NCBI RefSeq assembly: GCF_015482585.1
Contig: NZ_CP049742.1
Location: forward strand, 888,501-952,500
DNA length: 64,000 nucleotides
DNA from: Mangrovibacillus cuniculi
GTDB lineage: Bacteria; Bacillota; Bacilli; Bacillales; R1DC41
Reading direction: 5' to 3'
In this document: positions 13,549 through 22,097 of the stretch, piece by piece
Layout of the letters: the number at the start of each line of letters is the position of its first letter
Position numbering within the stretch: position 1 is the first letter of the stretch
Made by a program: the position numbers and the translations under genes
Notes under the pieces: generated by a model
What the model saw: only the letters and a program-made list of their open reading frames with translations
Databases searched by the model: none
What the model was told of the DNA's origin: nothing

Positions 13549-13977
13549 AACCGCTGTCGCATGAAAGGGAACCAAACGGCAAAGCGCCAAAGCCGCCATG
13601 AAGTGAGAGAGAACCAGGCGGCAAATCGCTGAAGCCGCCATGAAGCGAGAGGAAACCAGGCGGCAAATCGCCGAAGCCGCCATGAAGTGAGAGAGAACCA
13701 GGCGGCAAAGCGCCAAAGCCGCCATGAAGTGAGAGAGAACCAGGCGGCAAACGGCAGAAGCCGCCATGAAGAGAGAGGGAACCAGGCGGCAAACGGCAGA
13801 AGCCGCCATGAAGAGAGAGGTAACCAGGCGGCAAACGGCAGAAGCCGCCATGAAGAAAGAGGGAACCAGGCGGCAAACGGCAGAAGCCGCCATGAAGAGA
13901 GAGGGAACCAGGCGGCAAACGGCAGAAGCCGCCATAAAGAGAGAGGGAACCAGACGGCAAATCGACAAAGCCACCAC
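13528..13977. repeat. 42-bp tandem array of GC-rich imperfect palindromes, about 10.7 units
   Basis: Units start at 13528, 13570, 13612, 13654, 13696, 13738, 13780, 13822, 13864, 13906 and 13948, a strict 42-bp period. Units 3-10 each contain GGCGGC and GCCGCC arms around an 11-nt loop (AAACGGCAGAA, AAAGCGCCAAA, AAATCGCCGAA or AAATCGCTGAA), joined by a purine-rich linker such as ATGAAGAGAGAGGGAACCA. Because 42 is a multiple of three, several frames stay open on both strands and give false repeat proteins (ENQAANGRSRHEER type on +). Unit 1 contains the pyrE stop and is degenerate. The array is far richer in G and C than its surroundings. Confidence 0.9.
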
Positions 13978-13978
13978 C

Positions 13979-14014
13979 TAAAAAAGAGACACGCCCTAAA
14001 GCGTGTCTCTTTCC
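13979..14014. terminator. Bidirectional terminator between pyrE and rqcH
   Basis: A perfect 12-bp stem (13983-13994 with 14001-14012, 6-nt loop) has A-rich sequence on the left and T residues on the right. It can therefore end both the pyr operon plus array (+) and rqcH (-). Confidence 0.85.
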
Positions 14015-14023
14015 ACTCTACTA

Positions 14024-15739
14024 CTACATTTTCTTACCGACGTATAATTCTCTTATTAAGTCAGCATTTGGCGTCACATATAGCGTTTGTTGGTTGTCAT
14101 AAATCACAAACCCCGGCTTTGCTCCACTTGGTTTCTTCACGTGTCTCACAGCAGTAAAATCAACAGGAACGGAACTTGACTCTTTCGCTTTTGAATAAAA
14201 CGCAGCAATGTTTGCAGCTTCCATTAAGGTAGTGTCATCAGGTTCAGTAGATTGGATAACCACGTGCGATCCAGGAATATCTTTTGTATGTAACCAGATG
14301 TCATCTCTTTTCGCAACTCGATTGGTTAAAAAGTCATTTTGTTTATTGTTTTTACCTGCCAAAATCGTTACTCCAGTAGTAGATTTATATTCTTCTAAAA
14401 CAGGCTTCGTCGGTTTTTGCTTCTTTTGTTTTCCTTGCCTTGCTCGAATATAGCCGCCTTCCATCAACTCTTCTCGAATTTCTTCAATGTCTCTTGGCGA
14501 AGCGGATTCAAGTTGTTGAATTAATTGTTCAAAGTAGTCTACTTCATGCTTTGTTTTTTCAATCTGTTCAAGTACCACAATAATGGCGTTTTTTGCTTTT
14601 TGGTACTTAGAAAACAGTCGTTGTGCATTTTCTGAAGGTGTTAATCTAGGATCTAACGATATTTCCACAGTATTTCCGTCAGGATCGTAATAATCTACTA
14701 CTTCGACTTTATCCATCCCTCTTTGCACCATATATAAATTAGCCGTTAACAGCTCTCCTAATTTTTGATACTTATCAGCTGCTTGTGCGTCATCAAGCGT
14801 TTTTTCTAACTTTACAAGCTTATTTTTATTCTTCTCCCATTCGTTTCGAATTAACCTTTCTACATCCAGTGCATGTTGTTTCACACGTTCTCTTTCTGCT
14901 TTTCCAAAATAGAAGCGGTCGAGTAGATTGCTAAGAGATGGGAAAGTCAACTCACTTCCGTTTTTATGAGTAAGAGAAAGAATACTGAAAAACTCTTTTC
15001 CTTCTGCTTCTATTAAAGTAGGAATAGGTGTTTCCTTTATTTGTTCCATTACTTTTGTAAAAGTAGGAGGGAGCGTACTTTTCGTAGGGAGGCCGGTGCG
15101 CTTAATCACTTCTTTTGCAACTAATGGTGATAAACCTGAAAAATTCTTTACAAGTTGCTGATCTATTTTTCCGCTGTTCCAATCAATAGAACGTAAGATA
15201 TCATTTTCTTCTACATAAAATGGATCCAGTTTATTTTGTTCTGGAGGTAGTACATATTCAAATCCAGGCATTACCGCACGGTGACTATTCACTGCATACG
15301 ACAAGTGTTTAATGCTATCAATGATGGTATTTTTAGCTGGATCTACCAAAACGATGTTGGAGTGTCTTCCCATAATCTCAATCCAAACCTGCTTTGGTGC
15401 AGGGTCACCAATTTCATTTCGTCCTTTGATATCCATTATCATTATTCGATCACGCTTGTATTGGCGGATTCCTTCAATTACATATCCTTCTAAATGTTTT
15501 CGCATTAACATACAAAACATTGGTGGCTCGCTAGGATTTTCGTATGTTTCTTCCGTCAACTGAACTCTTGCATACATGGAGTGAGCAGACAGCAATAGTT
15601 TATGTGTTTTTCCTTTACCTCTTATATGTAAAATCATTTCATTCGAGTAAGGTTGGTGAATCTTATGTATCCTTGCTCCTGCAATCGATTCATTCAATTC
15701 ATTCGTCATACTATAAGTAAATAGCCCATCAAATGCCAT
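14024..15739 (-). CDS. rqcH: RqcH (NFACT family), ribosome quality control; YloA/FbpA-like
   Basis: In B. subtilis RqcH binds stalled 50S-peptidyl-tRNA complexes and adds C-terminal alanine tails that mark nascent chains for degradation. This 571-aa protein has the order NFACT-N (start [11 protein letters not shown]), helix-hairpin-helix, long coiled coil (about residues 280-430) and NFACT-R (about 445-560, [15 protein letters not shown]). The D97-R98 pair that is needed for activity in the B. subtilis protein is at exactly those positions here (QYKRDRIM). Older annotation calls the family fibronectin-binding protein. It is convergent with pyrE and divergent from the Ca2+ ATPase gene. Confidence 0.95.
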   Translation of the reverse strand: MAFDGLFTYSMTNELNESIAGARIHKIHQPYSNEMILHIRGKGKTHKLLLSAHSMYARVQLTEETYENPSEPPMFCMLMRKHLEGYVIEGIRQYKRDRIMIMDIKGRNEIGDPAPKQVWIEIMGRHSNIVLVDPAKNTIIDSIKHLSYAVNSHRAVMPGFEYVLPPEQNKLDPFYVEENDILRSIDWNSGKIDQQLVKNFSGLSPLVAKEVIKRTGLPTKSTLPPTFTKVMEQIKETPIPTLIEAEGKEFFSILSLTHKNGSELTFPSLSNLLDRFYFGKAERERVKQHALDVERLIRNEWEKNKNKLVKLEKTLDDAQAADKYQKLGELLTANLYMVQRGMDKVEVVDYYDPDGNTVEISLDPRLTPSENAQRLFSKYQKAKNAIIVVLEQIEKTKHEVDYFEQLIQQLESASPRDIEEIREELMEGGYIRARQGKQKKQKPTKPVLEEYKSTTGVTILAGKNNKQNDFLTNRVAKRDDIWLHTKDIPGSHVVIQSTEPDDTTLMEAANIAAFYSKAKESSSVPVDFTAVRHVKKPSGAKPGFVIYDNQQTLYVTPNADLIRELYVGKKM

Positions 15740-15786
15740 AGTTTATCAACTCTCTTTATTAGGATCAATCGTATCTCAATTCATAA

Positions 15787-15815
15787 ATTATAACATAGTT
15801 TAGGACAACCATGAA
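15787..15815 (-). promoter_or_regulatory. Candidate promoter of rqcH
   Basis: On the - strand a TTCATG hexamer (15815-15810) is followed after 17 bp by TATAAT (15792-15787), preceded by TGT as an extended -10. It lies about 48 bp before the rqcH start. Confidence 0.5.
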
Positions 15816-15870
15816 TAAGATGGATTGAAGGACAAGGGTATAGAGACTAGAGAGGGAGTGTGCATGACCA

Positions 15871-18549
15871 ATGAAATTCCATGAGATGCGGGAGAAAGAT
15901 GTAGCAGATGCGCTACAAACAAATGTTGAAGAGGGTCTATCTTCTTCTTTTGTGAAAGAGCGCAGAAAGCAAGTAGGGTATAACGAATTAGCTGAAGGAA
16001 AGAAACCCTCTGCTATTCTTTTATTTTTAGGACAATTTAAAGACTTTATGGTACTTGTACTATTAGCAGCTACATTAGTTTCTGGTTTACTGGGAGAATA
16101 TATTGATGCAATTGCGATTATGGCCATTGTTATCGTGAACGCAATTATGGGGTTTGTTCAAGAACAACGTGCGGAGAAGTCATTGGATGCCCTAAAACAA
16201 TTGTCAGCGCCACAAGTGACTGCATTGAGGGACGGAACTTGGACAAGGATTCCTTCCAAAGAATTAGTGCCGGGTGACATAGTGAAGTTCCAATCGGGGG
16301 ACCGTATAGGTGCAGATCTACGATTACTAGAATCAAATAACTTAGAGATTGAAGAGTCTGCATTAACGGGGGAATCTCTTCCCGTTTCCAAGATGACAGA
16401 AGTGCTTCAGCACGCAAGTCCAACTTTAGGTGACTTAGAAAACATGGCATTTATGGGTACGATGGTTACGCGAGGAAATGGAATTGGAATTGTAACAGGT
16501 ACGGGAATGAACACAGCTATGGGTCAAATTGCACATTTGCTTCAGGAAGTACAAATACTTCAAACTCCATTGCAACATCGTCTAGAACAATTAGGAAAAA
16601 TTCTTATTACAGCAGCACTAGGATTAACTATTTTGGTAGTGTTATTAGGTATTTTACAAGGACAAGAGTTATTTACGATGTTTGTTGCTGGTGTATCTTT
16701 GGCAGTAGCTGCAATTCCAGAAGGACTACCTGCAATCGTAACAGTAGGACTATCACTAGGTGTTCAACGAATGATTCGTAAAAATGCTATTGTGCGTAAA
16801 CTTCCAGCAGTTGAAACGCTTGGCTGTGCTTCTGTTATTTGTTCCGATAAAACCGGAACGTTAACACAAAACAAAATGACAGTAACAAAAGTTTGGTCAG
16901 GTGGAAAGACTTGGGGTGTTACAGGAACAGGTTACGATCCTGTTGGTCAATTTGAAGACGGTGATGTGATTGTGTCCCCTTCATCAAATAAAGCTCTTCA
17001 ACAATTAATGACATTTGGGATGCTTTGTAATCATGCTGCTTTAGTAGAAAGAGAAGACCATTTAGTCTTAGATGGTGACCCTACAGAAGGTGCTTTACTA
17101 GTAGCTGGAATGAAAGCTGGTTTATCGAAGGAATCTTTATTAAAACAATTTATTATTGAAAGAGAATTTCCGTTCGATTCTACTAGAAAAATGATGAGTA
17201 TGGTTGTTCGAGATGCGAATGGTCAACGTTTTGTTGTAACAAAAGGTGCACCAGATGTGTTAATTAATAAGTCAGAGTCTATTTTATGGGACAATAAAAA
17301 AGCTAGATTAAGTGCAGAGAAAAAAGTAGATGTTCAAAATGCTATTGTGGAATTAGCTTCCCAAGCATTAAGAACAATTGCGATAGCATTTAAACCACTT
17401 GGACCTTCCACATTAATTGTTACAGAAGAAGAAGCGGAGAAGGAATTAGTGTTTATAGGTCTGCAAGGTATGATTGATCCACCTAGACCAGAAGTAAAAC
17501 AGGCAGTAAAAGAATGTAGCCAAGCTGGAATTAAGACTGTCATGATTACAGGAGACCATGTTATCACAGCTAAAGCTATCGCAAAACAACTAGGAATCTT
17601 AAAAGAGAAAGACCTAGTTCTTGATGGAGAAGCGTTAAACGACATGTCCGTAGAAGAGTTAAAAGATATCGTGGAAGATGTGTCGGTTTTTGCTCGTGTA
17701 TCTCCAGAACATAAATTAAAGATTGTAAAAGCCTTACAGCAAAACGGTCACATTGTTGCAATGACGGGTGATGGGGTAAATGATGCACCGGCCATTAAAA
17801 CAGCAGATATTGGGATTGCTATGGGGATAACAGGAACAGATGTTACAAAAGAGGCATCTTCGTTAATCTTATTAGATGACAACTTTGCTACCATTAAGTC
17901 AGCTATAAAAGAAGGAAGAAACATCTATGAAAACATTCGGAAATTCATTCGTTACTTATTAGCATCTAATGTAGGGGAGATATTGGTAATGCTATTTGCC
18001 ATGTTACTTGGATTACCACTACCTCTAGTAGCAATTCAAATATTGTGGGTCAATTTAGTAACAGATGGATTACCAGCTATGGCACTTGGTATGGACCAAC
18101 CTGAAGGGGATGTGATGAAGCGAAAGCCACGACATCCAAAAGAAGGAGTATTTTCTAGAGGATTAGGTTGGAAAGTCATTTCTCGTGGATTCCTAATCGG
18201 TATAGCAACACTTGCAGCCTTTATGGTGGTATACAATAGAAATCCAGAAGACTTAGCGTATGCTCAAACTATTGCTTTTGCTACATTAGTTTTAGCTCAG
18301 TTAATTCATGTATTTGACTGCAGAAGTGAACATTCCATTTTTTCTAGAAATCCTTTTGAAAATAAATATTTAGTTTGGGCAGTAATTTCCTCCATAGCAT
18401 TAATGTTAGTAGTAATTTATGTACCAGCACTTCAACCGATATTCCATACGTTGCCGATTATTGCAACAGATTGGTTGTTAATCATCGGAATGAGCGCTTT
18501 ACCTACGTTTTTACTTGCAGGTTCATTTTTTGCAAGTAAAAAGAAATAG
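15871..18549 (+). CDS. P-type Ca2+-transporting ATPase (type IIA, YloB-like)
   Basis: Pumps Ca2+ (possibly other divalent cations) across the membrane at the cost of ATP. It is 892 aa. The order is an N-terminal cation ATPase domain, actuator with TGES, M4 with PEGLPAI, phosphorylation motif SDKTGTLT (Asp near residue 326), nucleotide-binding domain with KGAPD, hinge TGDGVNDAPA, and a C-terminal membrane domain with NLVTDGLPA. The organisation is SERCA/PMR1-like. GGGAG lies 13 bp before the ATG at 15871, a long gap; a 6-codon ATG reading frame at 15864 sits between them. It is monocistronic, with its own terminator. Confidence 0.93.
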   Translation: MKFHEMREKDVADALQTNVEEGLSSSFVKERRKQVGYNELAEGKKPSAILLFLGQFKDFMVLVLLAATLVSGLLGEYIDAIAIMAIVIVNAIMGFVQEQRAEKSLDALKQLSAPQVTALRDGTWTRIPSKELVPGDIVKFQSGDRIGADLRLLESNNLEIEESALTGESLPVSKMTEVLQHASPTLGDLENMAFMGTMVTRGNGIGIVTGTGMNTAMGQIAHLLQEVQILQTPLQHRLEQLGKILITAALGLTILVVLLGILQGQELFTMFVAGVSLAVAAIPEGLPAIVTVGLSLGVQRMIRKNAIVRKLPAVETLGCASVICSDKTGTLTQNKMTVTKVWSGGKTWGVTGTGYDPVGQFEDGDVIVSPSSNKALQQLMTFGMLCNHAALVEREDHLVLDGDPTEGALLVAGMKAGLSKESLLKQFIIEREFPFDSTRKMMSMVVRDANGQRFVVTKGAPDVLINKSESILWDNKKARLSAEKKVDVQNAIVELASQALRTIAIAFKPLGPSTLIVTEEEAEKELVFIGLQGMIDPPRPEVKQAVKECSQAGIKTVMITGDHVITAKAIAKQLGILKEKDLVLDGEALNDMSVEELKDIVEDVSVFARVSPEHKLKIVKALQQNGHIVAMTGDGVNDAPAIKTADIGIAMGITGTDVTKEASSLILLDDNFATIKSAIKEGRNIYENIRKFIRYLLASNVGEILVMLFAMLLGLPLPLVAIQILWVNLVTDGLPAMALGMDQPEGDVMKRKPRHPKEGVFSRGLGWKVISRGFLIGIATLAAFMVVYNRNPEDLAYAQTIAFATLVLAQLIHVFDCRSEHSIFSRNPFENKYLVWAVISSIALMLVVIYVPALQPIFHTLPIIATDWLLIIGMSALPTFLLAGSFFASKKK

Positions 18550-18564
18550 GCTATGGTATAATAA

Positions 18565-18598
18565 AAAGGTAATAGGCCGACGTCTATTACCTTTTTTC
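18565..18598 (+). terminator. Terminator of the Ca2+ ATPase gene
   Basis: AAAGGTAATAG and CTATTACCTTT arms with an 8-nt loop are followed by a T run ending near 18597. Confidence 0.85.
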
Positions 18599-18658
18599 TT
18601 TTGCCTACTATGAACTACGGAAGTACTATTTTTTTATTTAGAGAAGGAGTGGAAGATC

Positions 18659-19531
18659 ATGAAGAGTATGACTGGATTTGGTCGTTCTCACTATTTTGGT
18701 GATCATCACTCTGTCACAGTGGAAGTTAGAGCAGTTAATCACCGTTTTTTAGAGTGGACGTTTCGTATTCCTCAAGAGCTAAATCGATACGAAGATAACT
18801 TAAAGAAAATAGGCAAAGAATTACTGCATAGAGGAAAACTTGATGTAACAATTACCATAAACAAAGAAGTTGGTAAAGGTAACAGAATAGTCGTTGATCA
18901 AGATGCAATGGATCAATTATACTTATTGCTTCAGCAAATGAAGTCCACCTACAAAATAGAAGATTCGATTACATATAATGACTTATTACGAGTAAACGAA
19001 ACCTACTACATCCAAGAAGGATTAGAAAGTAATAAAAGTTTAGAACCTATCCTTACTCAAGTCTTTAAGGAAGCAATAGACGCTTTAGTACAAATGAGAA
19101 TAAGTGAAGGTGCGAATCTAAAAAGAGAACTTAAGCAATATGTGTTTGAAATGATAGAGATGATGAATCAAGTAGAAACTCTAGCCCCAACAATTGTCTC
19201 TCGGTATGAGGAAAGATTAAAGAATAAACTAGAGCAACTAGCGTTACCAGAAGAACTAGAACCACGCTGGATACAAGAAGTAGCGGTTTTAGCTGATAAG
19301 GTAGATATTGCAGAAGAAATAGGGAGATTAAAATCTCATTTCACTGGATTCTTGGCAGTATTAGAAGAAGAGGGAAGTGTTGGAAGAACAATAGAATTTT
19401 ATCTCCAAGAAATACATCGAGAAATAAATACGATTGGATCGAAAGCAAACCATGCACAAATTGCACAAGTTGTGGTATCTTTAAAATCGATTTTAGAAAA
19501 AATGCGTGAACAAGCGCAGAATATCGAGTAA
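18659..19531 (+). CDS. YicC/YloC-family endoribonuclease-like protein
   Basis: Member of the YicC family (YloC in B. subtilis), for which endoribonuclease activity has been reported. The 290-aa protein starts MKSMTGFGRS, the family hallmark, and ends with the DUF1732 region containing EEIGRLKSHF and IGSKANHAQIAQVVV. GAGAAGGAGTGG precedes the ATG. It heads a run with remA, gmk and rpoZ, the conserved Bacillus order. The in vivo substrate is not deducible from the sequence. Confidence 0.88.
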   Translation: MKSMTGFGRSHYFGDHHSVTVEVRAVNHRFLEWTFRIPQELNRYEDNLKKIGKELLHRGKLDVTITINKEVGKGNRIVVDQDAMDQLYLLLQQMKSTYKIEDSITYNDLLRVNETYYIQEGLESNKSLEPILTQVFKEAIDALVQMRISEGANLKRELKQYVFEMIEMMNQVETLAPTIVSRYEERLKNKLEQLALPEELEPRWIQEVAVLADKVDIAEEIGRLKSHFTGFLAVLEEEGSVGRTIEFYLQEIHREINTIGSKANHAQIAQVVVSLKSILEKMREQAQNIE

Positions 19532-19594
19532 TCTTGTGTAATGGTAAAAACAGCTGGCAATACTAGATTAATGGGAACGAGAGGAAGGCAAGAT

Positions 19595-19852
19595 ATGAAA
19601 CTTATTAATATCGGTTTTGGAAATATCGTTGCGGCTTATCGCATCATTTCTATAGTTAGTCCTGAATCAGCACCCATCAAGCGTTTGATACAAGATGCAA
19701 GAGATGCTGGGAAGCTTATAGATGCTACATATGGAAGACGAACACGTGCAGTTATTACGATGGATAGTGATCATGTTATTTTATCAGCAGTACAACCTGA
19801 GACGGTAGCAGCAAGATTACAAGATAAAGCGGAACTGACAGAAGAAGGGTAG
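19595..19852 (+). CDS. remA: RemA, biofilm matrix regulator (DUF370)
   Basis: DNA-binding protein that activates biofilm matrix operons and some osmoprotection genes in B. subtilis. This copy is 85 aa and contains the strongly conserved core [20 protein letters not shown] followed by GRRTRAVI and [10 protein letters not shown]. The start is the ATG at 19595 behind GAGGAAGGCAAGAT; the in-frame ATG at 19541 would add an unrelated extension. It sits immediately before gmk, as in other Bacillaceae. Confidence 0.93.
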   Translation: MKLINIGFGNIVAAYRIISIVSPESAPIKRLIQDARDAGKLIDATYGRRTRAVITMDSDHVILSAVQPETVAARLQDKAELTEEG

Positions 19853-20476
<624 letters not shown>

Positions 20477-20477
20477 T

Positions 20478-20693
20478 ATGTTATATCCATCAATTGATTC
20501 CCTATTAAATAAAATTGATTCAAAGTACTCACTTGTAAGTGTAGCAGCGAAACGTGCGCGTTCCCTTCAAGTAAAAGGAAACGAAACGACAGACGGTTTT
20601 GTATCACACAAATTTGTTGGAAGAGCATTAGAAGAAATTGAATCAGGTTACTTAACAGTCGACAGTAAGAGAGAAGAGTCAGACGAAGAATAA
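20478..20693 (+). CDS. rpoZ: RNA polymerase omega subunit
   Basis: Small subunit that assists beta' folding and polymerase assembly. It is 71 aa, starting [20 protein letters not shown] and containing the conserved ValAlaAlaLysArgAlaArg segment (residues 22-28). GGAGG lies in the end of gmk. It is followed by an intrinsic terminator that closes the yicC-family/remA/gmk/rpoZ group. Confidence 0.95.
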   Translation: MLYPSIDSLLNKIDSKYSLVSVAAKRARSLQVKGNETTDGFVSHKFVGRALEEIESGYLTVDSKREESDEE

Positions 20694-20700
20694 CATTAAT

Positions 20701-20736
20701 AGAGCTGTCCGGATCAAATTCCGGGGAGCTCTTTTT
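20701..20736 (+). terminator. Terminator after rpoZ
   Basis: AGAGCT and AGCTCT outer arms and CCGG inner arms form the stem, followed by T5 at 20731-20735. Confidence 0.85.
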
Positions 20737-20876
20737 GGCTATATATAATACTTACGCGCTAACTCTAGCATTACATAGAAATGTATGTCCTATTCGACAA
20801 GTCGTTAGAGTTGGAAAAACAGAAAGATTGCAGTACGCTACTAGTACAGAAAAAATTGGGGAAGAAGGGGATTGTG

Positions 20877-22097
20877 ATGAACGGCAAAAAGATTTTGTTA
20901 GGGGTAACTGGTGGAATTGCTGCTTATAAAGCAATCGCTTTAACAAGTAAATTAACACAAGCAGGTGCGCAGGTCCGTGTTATTTTAACGGAAGGAGCTC
21001 AATCTTTTGTAACGCCATTGTCTTTCCAAGCAATTTCGAGACAACCGGTTTACACGGATACATTTGATGAAAAAGACCCTAGTAAAATTGCTCATATTGA
21101 TTTGGCGGACTGGGCTGATTTAGTGATTGTAGCACCTGCAACGGCAAATGCAATCGCCAAATTAGCACATGGCCTAGCAGACGATATGCTTTCCACTACC
21201 CTGCTTGCTACCACTGCACCTGTTTGGATAGCACCTGCTATGAATGTTCATATGTATCAACATCCTGCTGTTTTAAGAAATATTCAGCAGTTAGCTCAAG
21301 ATGGCATTCAATTCATTGAACCAAGTGAAGGTTATTTAGCGTGCGGTTATGTCGGAAAAGGTAGATTAGAAGAACCAGAAAAAATTACAGATATCGTGAG
21401 AGCGTATTTCGAACAAGATGATATTCCTTCATCATTAAAAGGGATGAAAATCATTGTTACTTCTGGAGCGACAAAAGAAATGATTGACCCAGTTAGATAT
21501 ATTACCAATCCTTCTACAGGTAAAATGGGCGAAGCAATTGCCGAGGAAGCTGCAACTAGGGGAGCAAACGTTACACTTATATCTGCCATAAAACCACAGA
21601 CTATGTCTTCAAATATAGAGTGGGTTAATGTTACGTCAGCACAAGACATGTTTGAGGAAGTAATGGCTAGATACTCTGAGTCCGATATTGTGGTGAAGTC
21701 TGCGGCGGTTTCAGATTACCGTCCTGCTATCACACACCAACATAAAGTGAAAAAGCAAGATGGAAACTTAACGATTGAATTTGAGAGAACAAAAGATATT
21801 CTTCTAACATTAGGTGAGCAAAAAACAAGTCAGTACCTTGTTGGGTTTGCTGCAGAAACACAAGATGTGTTGCGTTATGCAAAAGAAAAACTTGTTAGAA
21901 AAAATGCAGATATGATTGTAGCCAATGACATTACAGCTGCTGGAGCGGGTTTTGCGAAGGATACGAATATTGTTACCATAGTGAAAAAAAATGGAGAAGT
22001 ATTATCGCTCCCTCTCCAATCTAAGAAAGAAGTTGCTCAAAAATTATGGGCAGAAGTGGAAAAAGATGTAACCCACAGGAGAGATCTAATGTTATGA
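20877..22097 (+). CDS. coaBC: Bifunctional phosphopantothenoylcysteine decarboxylase / phosphopantothenate-cysteine ligase (CoaBC, Dfp)
   Basis: Catalyses two consecutive steps of coenzyme A synthesis. It is 406 aa. The N-terminal flavin domain starts with KKILLGVTGGIAAYK; the active-site His is in AHIDLADWAD and further motifs are APAMNVHMY and ACGYVGKGRL. The C-terminal CTP-dependent ligase domain starts near KGMKIIVTSGATKE and contains NPSTGKMG. GAAGAAGGGGATTGTG precedes the ATG at 20877. An upstream in-frame ATG at 20781 adds unrelated residues. The stop overlaps the priA start (ATGA). Confidence 0.95.
   Translation: MNGKKILLGVTGGIAAYKAIALTSKLTQAGAQVRVILTEGAQSFVTPLSFQAISRQPVYTDTFDEKDPSKIAHIDLADWADLVIVAPATANAIAKLAHGLADDMLSTTLLATTAPVWIAPAMNVHMYQHPAVLRNIQQLAQDGIQFIEPSEGYLACGYVGKGRLEEPEKITDIVRAYFEQDDIPSSLKGMKIIVTSGATKEMIDPVRYITNPSTGKMGEAIAEEAATRGANVTLISAIKPQTMSSNIEWVNVTSAQDMFEEVMARYSESDIVVKSAAVSDYRPAITHQHKVKKQDGNLTIEFERTKDILLTLGEQKTSQYLVGFAAETQDVLRYAKEKLVRKNADMIVANDITAAGAGFAKDTNIVTIVKKNGEVLSLPLQSKKEVAQKLWAEVEKDVTHRRDLML

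Noticed and set aside
13528-13977. CRISPR array
   Set aside because: Units are contiguous with no unique spacers, the period is strict, and no cas genes are nearby.
13490-14157. Open frames of about 150 aa on both strands with a 14-aa repeat (for example HGGFCRLPPGSLSL on - and ENQAANGRSRHEER on +)
   Set aside because: They are a by-product of a 42-bp, stop-free tandem repeat; several overlapping frames are open at once and no start site or homology supports a protein.
15864-15884. Six-codon frame ATG ACC AAT... before the Ca2+ ATPase gene as a leader peptide
   Set aside because: It is too short to evaluate, has no regulatory codon pattern, and the overlap is likely chance.
18551-18569. TATAAT at 18557-18562 as a promoter for the yicC-family gene
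   Set aside because: The start point would fall within the Ca2+ ATPase terminator and no -35 is visible.
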